Made by a program: the position numbers and the translations under genes
Shown here: positions 54,114-63,957 of the stretch, piece after piece
Layout: every line of letters begins with the position of its first letter
Numbering within the stretch: position 1 is the first letter of the stretch
Notes under the pieces: model-generated
What the model was told of the DNA's origin: nothing
The model's database searches: none
The model's input: only the letters and a program-made list of their open reading frames with translations
Assembly (NCBI GenBank): GCA_011525785.1
Contig: WYBT01000017.1
Coordinates: 1 to 64,000 of the forward strand
Direction of reading: 5' to 3'
DNA length: 64,000 bases
Source of the DNA: Planctomycetaceae bacterium
GTDB lineage: Bacteria > Planctomycetota > UBA1135 > GCA-002686595

Positions 54114-54863
54114 GTGAGCCCCGACGACTCCGAGTTGATGTTCGAACTGTTCGAACGCACGCCGCGCCAGGGCCCGGGCAGCGTCGAGAGCACGCGTCGA
54201 GCGCTGGCGCTGCTGCCGCGCGAAATGCGCCTCGAGCGGGTGCTCGACCTTGGCTGCGGGAGCGGGGCGTCGACGCTGGTGCTCGCCGCCGGTACGAAGG
54301 CGCAGATCACCGCCGTCGATCGCCACGCGCCGTTCCTGGCGACACTGCGCGCCAACGCCGAGCGCCAGGGCCTCGCCGCGCGCATCACGACGCTCGTCGC
54401 CGACATGCAGGACGTCGCCGCGCTCGGCGCGGACTTCGATCTGGCGTGGGCCGAGGGCAGCGCCTACTCGATCGGCTTCGAGAACGCGCTGCGCCGCTGG
54501 CGCGCGCTGCTGCGACCCGCGGGCTGTCTGGTCGTGAGCGAACTCGTTTGGTTCACGGGCCGGCCCTCAGCGCGTGCTCGCGAGCGCTTTGCCATCGACT
54601 ATCCCGACATGTGCCACGAAACGACGCGCATCGAGCACGCGCGCGAAGCCGGTTACACGCCGCTGGGGTCGTTCCGCCTGCCCGCGAGCGATTGGCGCAC
54701 CTACTACGCCGGCGTGCGGTCCGCCTTGCGCGACGCGATCGCTCTCCACGGCGAGCGCGAGCTCTACGCCGCGCTGCAGCGCGAGTGCGAGCTCTACGAC
54801 GCTTGCGGCGACGAGTACGGCTACGTGTGCCTCGTGCTCCAGTCACCGGGCGAAGCGGCCTGA
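54114..54863 (+). CDS. class I SAM-dependent methyltransferase
   Basis: A 249-residue methyltransferase. SAM loop ERVLDLGCGSGASTLVLAAG (about 40-59), acidic contact AVDRHAPFLATLRANAERQG, and motif IV LAWAEGSAYSIGFE, then a LRPAGCLVVSELVWFTG segment. The substrate is unknown. The start GTG 54114 is used; the first ATG at 54138 would remove eight residues. It is convergent with the XRE gene, 40 bases apart. Confidence 0.87.
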   Translation: MSPDDSELMFELFERTPRQGPGSVESTRRALALLPREMRLERVLDLGCGSGASTLVLAAGTKAQITAVDRHAPFLATLRANAERQGLAARITTLVADMQDVAALGADFDLAWAEGSAYSIGFENALRRWRALLRPAGCLVVSELVWFTGRPSARARERFAIDYPDMCHETTRIEHAREAGYTPLGSFRLPASDWRTYYAGVRSALRDAIALHGERELYAALQRECELYDACGDEYGYVCLVLQSPGEAA

Positions 54864-54903
54864 GCAACGACTCCAAAGCCAACGTGTCTGCGCCGCCGCG
54901 CGC

Positions 54904-55689
54904 TCAACGCCTCAACCAGGCGTCGCTCGCGTCATCGGCCGGAAAGTAGGTCTCGAGCGTCAATTCCTGCGCCGTGGTGTCGAGCGGAGTCCCGAGCGTC
55001 GACAGGAACGTGAACAGCCGCACTTCGTGGGCGCCGCGGCGCAAGTGCACGGTCACGAAGGGCGCGCCATCGCTCGCGCTCGCGCCGCCGAGTTGCGCGA
55101 CGTCCGGATAGCCGCGAACTTCGGCGAGCAGCGCAGCGCGCTCGGGGTCGTGGGGGTGGAGCGCGTGCTCGCGCGCGAGCCGCTCGAGCAACAGGCGCGC
55201 GAGTTCGGGCCAGTTGACGATGCTGGGCTTGAGCGCCGCGGGGTGCAGCGCCGCACGCACCAGGTTGCCGGCGACGCGCGGCTCGAGTTGCGGCGAGTCG
55301 AGGAACGTCGCGAACAGCCGCTGCGCGCCGCGATTGAGGCGCAGCACGTTCCAGCAGCGATCGAACAGCACGGCGCCGTAGGGCTCCTGCTGCGCGAGCA
55401 CGAACTCGACCGCGCGCCGCACGGGCTCGAGCTCGAGGCTCTCCAGCGCGCGGCCGGGGTAGTGGGCCGCGAAGCCCGCCGCGCCGAGCAGCACGTTGCT
55501 CTCACGCAGCTCCAGCTCGAGCGTGCCCGCCAGAGTGAGCACCATCTCGCGGCTGGGTTGCGCCTTGCCCGTCTCGAGGCAACTGAGGTGGCGCGTCGAC
55601 ACGCCCGAGTCGAGCGCCAGTTGCTCCTGCGTCATGCGCCGCGTCGCGCGCCAGCGCCGCAGCAGCGGTCCGAATCCGTTGCTCGCCAT
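54904..55689 (-). CDS. XRE-family regulator with MmyB-like ligand-binding domain
   Basis: A 261-residue regulator. The N-terminal helix-turn-helix is RRMTQEQLALDSGVSTRHLS plus CLETGKAQPSREMVLTLAGT (about 18-57). The remainder follows the MmyB/MltR-type ligand-binding pattern: AVLFDRCWNVLRLNRGAQRL (PAS-like sensor), SIVNWPELARLLLERLAREH, and the FVTVHLRRGAHEVRLFTFLS ending. Some relatives respond to metabolites or quorum-like signals; here unknown. It is divergent from a small DUF2834-like gene, and a palindrome (55723-55745) lies between. Confidence 0.9.
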   Translation of the reverse strand: MASNGFGPLLRRWRATRRMTQEQLALDSGVSTRHLSCLETGKAQPSREMVLTLAGTLELELRESNVLLGAAGFAAHYPGRALESLELEPVRRAVEFVLAQQEPYGAVLFDRCWNVLRLNRGAQRLFATFLDSPQLEPRVAGNLVRAALHPAALKPSIVNWPELARLLLERLAREHALHPHDPERAALLAEVRGYPDVAQLGGASASDGAPFVTVHLRRGAHEVRLFTFLSTLGTPLDTTAQELTLETYFPADDASDAWLRR

Positions 55690-55722
55690 CGACGCAGGTT
55701 AGCCCGCGCTCGCAGGTCGCCG

Positions 55723-55745
55723 TCCATGACCTCGCAGGTCATGGA
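55723..55745. promoter_or_regulatory. palindromic operator candidate near the XRE regulator
   Basis: Arms TCCATGACCT (55723-55732) and AGGTCATGGA (55736-55745) around CGC, a perfect 10-bp inverted repeat. It lies 34 bases before the XRE start codon and 57 bases before the DUF2834-like gene start. The XRE protein probably binds it. Confidence 0.7.
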
Positions 55746-55801
55746 TCGGACGCCGGCGCGCGCCCAAGTTGCGCCCTCGCTCGCCCAACGAAAGGGATCT
55801 C

Positions 55802-56107
55802 GTGCGCCTCGTCCTGCTCATCCTCGTGTTCGTCGCCTTCACCGTCTGGTCCTTCGCCATCCTCGGCGCCGAAGGCGTCGCGGGCTTGCTGCGCACGGTC
55901 CAGAGCGAACCGTGGGGCGCGCAGATGCTCGCCGACCTCACCATCGCGTTGCTCGTCGCCTGGACCTTCCTGTGGCGCGATGCGAAGGAGCGCGGTCTTC
56001 CTGCGCTCGCGTACTTCATCGCCACGCTTCTGACCGGCAGTGTCGCGGTGCTCGCCTACCTGGTGCACCGCGAGGTCGCCGCGCGCCGCGCGCTGCCCCA
56101 GCGCTGA
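55802..56107 (+). CDS. small DUF2834-like membrane protein
   Basis: A 101-residue protein with three hydrophobic segments (VLLILVFVAFTVWSFAIL, ADLTIALLVAWTFLWRD, LPALAYFIATLLTGSVAVLA). The WTFLWRDAKERG stretch between helices is typical of DUF2834. GTG 55802 is chosen because AAAGGGA lies five bases upstream. Function unknown. Divergent from the XRE regulator and likely its target. Confidence 0.75.
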   Translation: MRLVLLILVFVAFTVWSFAILGAEGVAGLLRTVQSEPWGAQMLADLTIALLVAWTFLWRDAKERGLPALAYFIATLLTGSVAVLAYLVHREVAARRALPQR

Positions 56108-56317
56108 TCGCCAACAGCGGGGTGCGCGCCGCCGCGAGCGCGCGAACGCGTGCGGCGCACCGACCTCCAGCGCCTTGCAGGGGCGACTCCGGGCGCTCTC
56201 GACGCCGCGCCGACGCGCGTCCGCTCTCGTCCAGGCCAGTCGAGGCGCGGGAGCGCAAGCGCGGTGGGCGGATCGGCCGATAGGGGCCCACTCCCCCCTG
56301 TCTCCCCGCCCGCACCC

Positions 56318-58645
<2,328 letters not shown>

Positions 58646-59087
58646 GCGCGCGTTCCCGCCGCGGCGCTGTGAGGTGCTCGCGGTGATGCGCGAGCACTTG
58701 GTCGCGTCTGCTGCCGACTCGTGTTGAGCGGTGCGCGGGGACGCATGCGCATCGACCAGCCGCTCGAGGAGTGGGTCGTCGATCGGCGCGAGGTGCACGG
58801 CCTCGTGCCGCTCGCGATCGATGAACACGTAGCGCTGCACCTGCTGCGGCTGCCGGCGCTGCAACGCGATCGTTCGATCGCAGCGTCGTGGCGCCGGCGC
58901 TCGTGCACGGAGTCGCGTTCCGCACGCCCGATCCCGCGATCCGCGGCGACCCGTTGCGCGCGACTCGTTGGGCCCCGGAGGAGAGCCCGACCCGACCGGA
59001 GCCCGTCTCGGCGCGCACAACGCGGCTGTAGCGCTGACTCCGCGTTCCTACGGCTCGCCGGCCTGCGCTAGCGTCTCCGCGGGTGGG
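58646..59087. other. 442-bp region with no supported gene
   Basis: Frames on both strands (for instance 58721-59071) are open but their proteins match nothing and are mirror shadows of each other. No palindrome, terminator or RNA was seen. The boundary of the accessory island may lie here. Confidence 0.35.
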
Positions 59088-59948
59088 GTGACTCGGAGAG
59101 CCATTACGAGTTCCCCGGGCCGCTACTTGGCGCGTTTCGAGGAGGCGCTCAGCGACGGGGAGGCAATCGCCCTCATCTACGACCCGCGACGCGAAGGTGG
59201 CCGCATGGCGTTCGTGGCCTGGACGCGCATCGTAGAGGCGCCAACCCGCTCCGCCGACGGACGGAACTGGGTCGTGCGCTTCGACGGTGGCCTGCGCTCC
59301 TTCGATCGCAGCGTGCCGCTGGTCATCAACGGGCTGGTGGTCGAGCAGCGCTTGCGCGAAGTTCTCGTCGAGCGCCGCGGCGTCGCGCTTCAAGGGCGCG
59401 CTGTACGCAACCTGTCCGCCGACAACGCGCTCGAGATTCTCGCGCTCGGCAGCGCTGCACAACTCATCGAGCCGCTCGGGCCCGTGGGCGAGCACGTCGC
59501 AGAGTCGCTCGAGCGCGGCCGGCGTCTCGTGGCTCGCCTCGACCGCGACGCGCGCTTCCGCGACGAAGTGCTGCACGCCTACGGATTTCGCTGCGCGATC
59601 TCTGGCCTGGGGCTCGGTCCGCGCCCCGCTTCGCGCCTGGCTGGAGTCATCGACGCGGCTCACATCCGGCCCGCGTCGCACTCAGGTCCTGACCATGTGC
59701 GCAATGGACTGGCGCTGACGCCGAGCGTGCACTGCCTGTTCGACGCGGGCCTGTTTGCGCTGCGCGAGCGGCGCGGTGAGTGGTGCGTCGAACTCTCCTC
59801 CCAACTCGATCCCGCGCTGCTCGTCTCGGACCGGGGTGCGCGCATCCCGCTCGGCACGGGGCAGAGGCTGGAACTCCCGCGCGACGCCGCGCGGGCGCCT
59901 CTGGCGGAGCACTTCGACTACCACCGCAGTCACGTCTTCGTGGCCTGA
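59088..59948 (+). CDS. PUA-like/HNH endonuclease (probable modification-dependent)
   Basis: A 286-residue protein with a two-domain layout. The N-terminal 130 residues fit the PUA/EVE-like readers found ahead of HNH nucleases (ALSDGEAIALIYDPRR, GRMAFVAWTRIVEAP, LRSFDRSVPLVINGLVVEQR). The HNH_2 domain shows Cys169 in FRCAISGLGLG, His192 in AGVIDAAHIRPASHSG, and the NGLALTPSVHCLFDAGLFAL core (Asn207, His215). Start GTG 59088 is uncertain. It probably cuts DNA carrying modified bases. It lies just upstream of the hipBA genes; no methyltransferase partner is beside it. Confidence 0.82.
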   Translation: MTRRAITSSPGRYLARFEEALSDGEAIALIYDPRREGGRMAFVAWTRIVEAPTRSADGRNWVVRFDGGLRSFDRSVPLVINGLVVEQRLREVLVERRGVALQGRAVRNLSADNALEILALGSAAQLIEPLGPVGEHVAESLERGRRLVARLDRDARFRDEVLHAYGFRCAISGLGLGPRPASRLAGVIDAAHIRPASHSGPDHVRNGLALTPSVHCLFDAGLFALRERRGEWCVELSSQLDPALLVSDRGARIPLGTGQRLELPRDAARAPLAEHFDYHRSHVFVA

Positions 59949-60010
59949 TGGGGGCGTTGTCCGCGTCCGACCCGAGGATCGCGCGCGCAGGCGTAGAAAG
60001 TGCCATATAT

Positions 60011-60042
60011 TTGACTTTTGAGCTCCATAGGTCGAATCTATG
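60011..60042 (+). promoter_or_regulatory. probable hipBA promoter/operator
   Basis: An AT-rich patch directly before hipB. TTGACT at 60011-60016 could be a -35. The inverted repeat CATAG (60026-60030) and CTATG (60038-60042) with a seven-base spacer ends five bases before the start codon, resembling the split-arm design of HipB operators. Confidence 0.45.
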
Positions 60043-60046
60043 CACC

Positions 60047-60361
60047 ATGGCCAAGCGCACTCCTCCGGTCTTCCCTGCGGCCGCGAGGCAGCTCGTCGCG
60101 CTGGGGGAGCGCCTGCGGGCAGCGCGCCGCCGCCGCCGCCTGACGCAGGCCGTCGTGGCCGCGCGGGTGGGCGTCACCAAACAGACGCTCGCGCGACTCG
60201 AGGCCGGCAACCCTTCCACCAGCCTCGCCACGATGCTGCGCGTCCTCGCCGTGCTGGGGCTCGCAGCAGACATCGATCGCCTCGCGGCGGACGACGAGCT
60301 CGGCCGCCAGCTCCAGGACGAAGCCCAACCCGGCCCGCCGCGCGGGCGAGCGGCGCCGTGA
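60047..60361 (+). CDS. hipB: HipB-like XRE antitoxin (first module)
   Basis: A 104-residue helix-turn-helix protein (ALGERLRAARRRRRLTQAVV, RVGVTKQTLARLEAGNPSTS). It begins MAKRTPPVFPAAARQLVA at ATG 60047. The C-terminal 35 residues form the usual HipB tail. Its stop overlaps the hipA GTG start by four bases. Expected to bind both the kinase and the upstream operator. Confidence 0.9.
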   Translation: MAKRTPPVFPAAARQLVALGERLRAARRRRRLTQAVVAARVGVTKQTLARLEAGNPSTSLATMLRVLAVLGLAADIDRLAADDELGRQLQDEAQPGPPRGRAAP

Positions 60362-61608
60362 CGGACGAAGTGGAACTGTGGCTCGACGACGCCTCGCTGT
60401 GCGATGCGCCGAGTCGCGTGGCGACGCTGATGCGCGCAGGCCAACGCGGCCGCGAGTTGGTTCGCCTGCGCTACGACGCAGCGTGGCTCGCGCGGCGCGA
60501 TCGCGGGTTCGCACTCGACCCCGAGCTGCCGCTCACGCCGGGCGACTTCTTTCCGCGCGCGGGGCAGGCGCTCTTCGGCGTGCTCCGCGACCTCGCGCCC
60601 GATCGGTGGGGTCGCGTGCTGATGGAGCGCCGCGAAGCGGAGGAGGCGCGCAGTGCCAACCGCGCCGCGCGTCGCCTGACGGACTGGGACTTCCTCGTCG
60701 GTGTCAACGACGTCGCGCGACTCGGCGCCCTGCGGCTGCGCGATCCGCTCACGTCGCGCTGGCTCGACCACCGCGCGCCCGGCGTGCCGCCGGCGACTCG
60801 TCTGCGCGAACTCGAGGCCGCCGCGCGAGCGATCGACGCGGGCGACGCAGAGTCGCACGCGCAGTACTCCGACTGGCTGCGGCTGCTCGTCGTCCCCGGG
60901 AGCAGCCTCGGCGGAGCGCGGCCCAAGGCCTCGTTCGTCGATGCCGATGGGTCGCTGTGGCTCGCGAAGTTCCCCTCGCGCGACGATCGTCGCGACATCG
61001 GCGCGTGGGAGTTCGTGGCCCACGAACTCGCGCGTCGCGCGGGACTCGACGTGCCGAGTTCACGCCTGGAGCGCTTCGGCAGCGCGCACCGCACCTTCTG
61101 CGTCGCGCGTTTCGATCGCGCCGGCGCCAGCCGACGCATGTACGCGTCCGCCATGACGCTCCTGCAGCGCGACGACGGCGACACAGCGAGCTACCTCGAG
61201 CTCGCCGAGGCGCTCCAACTGCAGGGCGATGCCGAGCACTTGGACTCCGACCTGCAGCAGCTCTACCGGCGCATCGCCTTCTCGATCCTGAGCGCCAATC
61301 GCGACGACCACTTGCGCAACCACGGCTTCCTGCGAGGGGCGACCGGCTGGCGTCTCGCGCCGGCGTTCGACCTGAACCCCAGCCCCGAGAAGTCCGAGCA
61401 CGCCCTCGCCATCGACGAGACCGACCCGCGCCCGTCGCTCGACACGCTGCGTTCGACGGCGCGCTTCTATCGACTCTCCGCTGCGCGCGCCGCCCAGATC
61501 GAGCGCGAGGTGAGCGCCGCGCTCGCGACTTGGCGTGATCTGGCGAGCGCGCTCGGCCTTGCGTCGAGTGAAGTCGAGTTGATGGCGAGTGTGTTCGAGC
61601 GGCGGTAG
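60358..61608 (+). CDS. hipA: HipA-like serine/threonine kinase toxin, full length
   Basis: A 416-residue HipA kinase with the N-subdomain-1 present (LRYDAAWLARRDRGFALDPE, FPRAGQALFGVLRDLAPDRW). The Gly-rich loop is PGSSLGGARPKASFV. The catalytic part shows LSANRDDHLRNHGFL (Asp) and LAPAFDLNPSP (metal-binding). HipA-family kinases phosphorylate aminoacyl-tRNA synthetases to halt translation. Paired with hipB by GTGA overlap. It converges on hipT from the other module, 77 bases away. Confidence 0.93.
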   Translation: MTDEVELWLDDASLCDAPSRVATLMRAGQRGRELVRLRYDAAWLARRDRGFALDPELPLTPGDFFPRAGQALFGVLRDLAPDRWGRVLMERREAEEARSANRAARRLTDWDFLVGVNDVARLGALRLRDPLTSRWLDHRAPGVPPATRLRELEAAARAIDAGDAESHAQYSDWLRLLVVPGSSLGGARPKASFVDADGSLWLAKFPSRDDRRDIGAWEFVAHELARRAGLDVPSSRLERFGSAHRTFCVARFDRAGASRRMYASAMTLLQRDDGDTASYLELAEALQLQGDAEHLDSDLQQLYRRIAFSILSANRDDHLRNHGFLRGATGWRLAPAFDLNPSPEKSEHALAIDETDPRPSLDTLRSTARFYRLSAARAAQIEREVSAALATWRDLASALGLASSEVELMASVFERR

Positions 61609-61684
61609 GCGCGTGCGATGGTTGCGCGGGCGGCCGAGCGGTTCTCAACAGCGACCGCCGGTCCGCGCGGCGTTCGCAGATGTC

Positions 61685-62623
61685 TCAGGCCGCTCGAGCG
61701 TCGTCGAGCACGCGGGCGCGCTCTACGAGCAACTCCGCGAGCGCCGTGCGGAACTCGGCGCGCAGGAAGCACGCTTCGACTAGCGCGAGCGCGCCCGGCA
61801 ACGCGTTCGCGATGCGCTCGAGCTCGAGCTTCGCGAGCTTGGGCGGCAGCTCGCAGTACTCCGCGAACGCCAGCCAGTCGCTGCGGTCGAGGTTCGAGCG
61901 CTTGCCGCGCACCGGCAGCGCGAGCGGATCTTCGGCGATGACGAGGCGCGTGCTCAGCAAGTCGTACGCGGGCGACAGCTTGGGCCGCGACGGATCGCGC
62001 GAGAGCAGCGCGAGGTTCTTGAGGTGCAGGTCGCCGTTGCCGATCCACCACGAGATCAACACCTGGCGGAACAGCCGCTGCGCATCGATGCGCGGCTCCG
62101 CGGCGTAGCTCCGCACGATGCGCGCGCACAGCTCGGCCGAGCCGTCGTACTTCTCGCGCGGGAGCTTCTCGCTGAGCTGGCAGAAGTCTTCCATCGCGAT
62201 GCGTCGCTCGCCCTCGCGATCGAAGCGCGCGACGATCAGCGCGAGCGAGTCGTTCGAGAGCCGCACCAGCCCGCACTTGGCGACCTCGAGCCCCGCGAGT
62301 TCGGCGATGCGCATGCAGACGTGTTCGTTCTGCGGGAGCTCGGGGTACGTCGCGCTCTGCGGCTTGAGGATGTACGCGCCGATCGGCGCGCGCACGCGCA
62401 GCGTCTTCTGATGCCAGCCGAGCGACACCTTGCTCTGCACGCCGGACAGCGTCGTGCGGCCGGCCATCTGCTGGCCGAACAGGTAGAGCTGCTCGGGATC
62501 GAGCTCGATCGATGGGAGCGTGCTCAAGCCGAAGAGCGCGCGCGCGCACTTGGCGTGAACGCTGCGAGACGCGCTCGTCTCGTCTTCGAGCGCCGCGAGG
62601 CAGATCGTGCAGCGCTCAACCAC
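61685..62623 (-). CDS. hipT: HipT-like kinase toxin lacking the N-subdomain
   Basis: A 312-residue HipA-type kinase core. It begins at GTG 62623 with a short zinc-like RCTICLAALEDETSASRSVH stretch. It lacks the HipA N-subdomain-1, which is encoded separately by hipS. The Gly-rich loop is TTLSGVQSKVSLGW with two serines. Catalytic Asp in IGNGDLHLKNLALL and metal-binding Asp in LSPAYDLLSTR are present. In the enteric HipBST system the kinase targets tryptophanyl-tRNA synthetase; the target here is not known. It overlaps hipS by eight bases. Confidence 0.92.
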   Translation of the reverse strand: MVERCTICLAALEDETSASRSVHAKCARALFGLSTLPSIELDPEQLYLFGQQMAGRTTLSGVQSKVSLGWHQKTLRVRAPIGAYILKPQSATYPELPQNEHVCMRIAELAGLEVAKCGLVRLSNDSLALIVARFDREGERRIAMEDFCQLSEKLPREKYDGSAELCARIVRSYAAEPRIDAQRLFRQVLISWWIGNGDLHLKNLALLSRDPSRPKLSPAYDLLSTRLVIAEDPLALPVRGKRSNLDRSDWLAFAEYCELPPKLAKLELERIANALPGALALVEACFLRAEFRTALAELLVERARVLDDARAA

Positions 62624-62945
62624 CGCGCGACTCCGGCTCGATGCGCACGGCGCCGACGCAGTCGCGGCACAGCGCGAGCAGCAGCCCGAAGCCGTCGTCG
62701 GGCGCGAGCTTGAGCGTCGAGATCGAGATGTCGAACAGCCAACCTTCGGGCAGGAGTCCGGCGAAGAGCGGATGCAGTCCGTTCGACGCGTACGGTTCGC
62801 TGCGCAGCGGCAGCGTGAGGCTGATCGCCCTCGCGTCGGCGCGCGCGAGCCACGCCGCGTCGTAGCGGAACGTCATGCCGCCGGCGGTCTCTTCGATCGC
62901 GCCCACGGGCTCGAGGTCGAGGAACACGACTCCCCGGCGCGTCAC
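62616..62945 (-). CDS. hipS: HipS-like antitoxin (detached HipA N-subdomain)
   Basis: A 109-residue protein equal to the HipA N-terminal subdomain alone (GVVFLDLEPVGAIEETAGGM, RYDAAWLARADARAISLTLP, GLHPLFAGLLPEGWLFDI, DDGFGLLLALCRDCVGAVRI). In known HipBST systems HipS neutralises the kinase. It starts at GTG 62945, overlapping the hipB stop by four bases, and ends inside hipT by eight bases. The size matches characterised HipS proteins of just over 100 residues. Confidence 0.92.
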   Translation of the reverse strand: MTRRGVVFLDLEPVGAIEETAGGMTFRYDAAWLARADARAISLTLPLRSEPYASNGLHPLFAGLLPEGWLFDISISTLKLAPDDGFGLLLALCRDCVGAVRIEPESRGG

Positions 62946-63226
62946 GGCGTGCGCTCCGTCGTCCTGCCGTCGACCGGCTCGCGCGGCAGGTCCTCGATGC
63001 CCAGCCGTTTGCCGAACACGGCGAGTACCGCGTCGACGCCCGCGAGCTGCACGCTCGACTTGCCGCGCTCCAGCTCCGAGACCAGTCGCCGCCCGACGCC
63101 CGCGAGGAGCGCGAGCTCGGCCTGGGTCATGCCGTTCGCCGCACGCCGCTCGCGGACCCACTGGCCGAGATCGAGGCGCGAGTTCGGGCGCGCGCGTGTG
63201 CCTGCCTTGTTCCCGCTCGGTGTCAC
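62942..63226 (-). CDS. hipB: HipB-like XRE regulator (HipBST module)
   Basis: A helix-turn-helix protein. The DNA-binding core is VRERRAANGMTQAELALLAG with RRLVSELERGKSSVQLAGVD after it. I start it at GTG 63226 (94 residues), a normal HipB size. In-frame starts at 63298 and 63370 exist but would place the palindromic operators inside the gene. First gene of the hipB-hipS-hipT operon, GTGA overlap with hipS. Confidence 0.82.
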   Translation of the reverse strand: MTPSGNKAGTRARPNSRLDLGQWVRERRAANGMTQAELALLAGVGRRLVSELERGKSSVQLAGVDAVLAVFGKRLGIEDLPREPVDGRTTERTP

Positions 63227-63280
63227 GGAGTCAGAATCGGCCAGTTTCCAGCGCAGGTCAACCCTGGATCCAGCCATTCT

Positions 63281-63296
63281 GCTCCCGATCGGGAAC
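63281..63296. promoter_or_regulatory. HipB operator candidate, proximal copy
   Basis: Reads GCTCCCGATCGGGAAC, a near-perfect palindrome with one mismatch. It is 55 bases upstream of the chosen hipB start and repeats the perfect site at 63353-63368 exactly 72 bases away. Confidence 0.75.
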
Positions 63297-63352
63297 ATGG
63301 AGCGCGATAGGCCCCCGGTCAGCGACGGGACTCGACCCCGTAGCCGGTCTCT

Positions 63353-63368
63353 GCTCCCGATCGGGAGC
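63353..63368. promoter_or_regulatory. HipB operator candidate, distal copy (perfect 16-bp palindrome)
   Basis: Reads GCTCCCGATCGGGAGC, perfectly self-complementary. With the proximal copy it forms a two-operator array before the hipB-hipS-hipT genes. Binding of HipB dimers at both could loop or bend DNA. Confidence 0.78.
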
Positions 63369-63592
63369 ACGGCCTCAGTCCGGAGCCTGCTCGCCTAGCG
63401 CCGCCGACCGCTGTTCGCCCGCCCAGCCGCCCGCTCGGCCGGTCCTCGCCACGCGGGGCCGCGCTCGATCGCCAGGTAGCGACTGAGCGACGCGCCGAAC
63501 CGGGTGTTGCGCTGCCGGGGGCGCGAGTCAGCGCGAGTCGCCGATCCGCAGCCTCTCGGCAGATTGCTCGCCTCACGCTCGGGCCCTCTTCC

Positions 63593-63652
63593 GAGGTGGC
63601 CTCCACAAAAGGCCAGATTCTCTCAGAGGTGGCCCTGTAGAAAGGCCACCTC
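63593..63652. repeat. twin related hairpins in the intergenic end region
   Basis: GAGGTGGCC occurs at 63593-63601 and 63626-63634. Each copy is followed after about nine bases by AAAGGCCA. The second forms a perfect 9-bp stem, GAGGTGGCC with GGCCACCTC (63644-63652), and loop CTGTAGAAA. The first pairs only TGGCC with GGCCA. The remainder of 63369-64000 shows no firm gene. Confidence 0.7.
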
Positions 63653-63723
63653 GCTCGGCCGCATCAATGATGTGCGGCTGTCGCGCGGCGCGCACACGCG
63701 CGTGCGCATCCACTCTGAGCAGC

Positions 63724-63957
63724 TCAGTCGCGCGCGCCGCTGACGAACCCGCGCCGAGATCGCGACGCGCGCAGAGCTCCAACTCGCCGCGCGCGTCGCT
63801 CGAACGGCGACCGAGCCGACGTTCCAAGATTCGGGACGAGCACGCGAACTCGCGTTACATCATGCGTTGTGCATCGCAGCTCGCACAGCGCTCTCCAGTC
63901 TTCTTCGCTGACTCGCTGCGCGTCGATGGCCTTCGCGGCGCCCCACATAGTTGTCAT
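63724..63957 (-). CDS. possible small protein or gene remnant
   Basis: A 77-residue open frame from ATG 63957. The first 35 residues (GAAKAIDAQRVSEEDWRALC, ELRCTTHDVTRVRV) have protein-like character, and the rest is Arg/Ser-rich. No family recognised and no clear ribosome site. It could be the remains of a larger gene. Confidence 0.22.
   Translation of the reverse strand: MTTMWGAAKAIDAQRVSEEDWRALCELRCTTHDVTRVRVLVPNLGTSARSPFERRARRVGALRASRSRRGFVSGARD

Noticed and set aside
53670..54326. Possible gene between the PAS kinase and the methyltransferase
   Set aside because: The product is Arg/Ala-rich, overlaps the start of the methyltransferase gene in antisense, and has no family features.
63593..63652. 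Rho-independent terminator
   Set aside because: The 9-bp stem at 63626-63652 has no T-tract after it on either strand, and no expressed gene is shown to end here.
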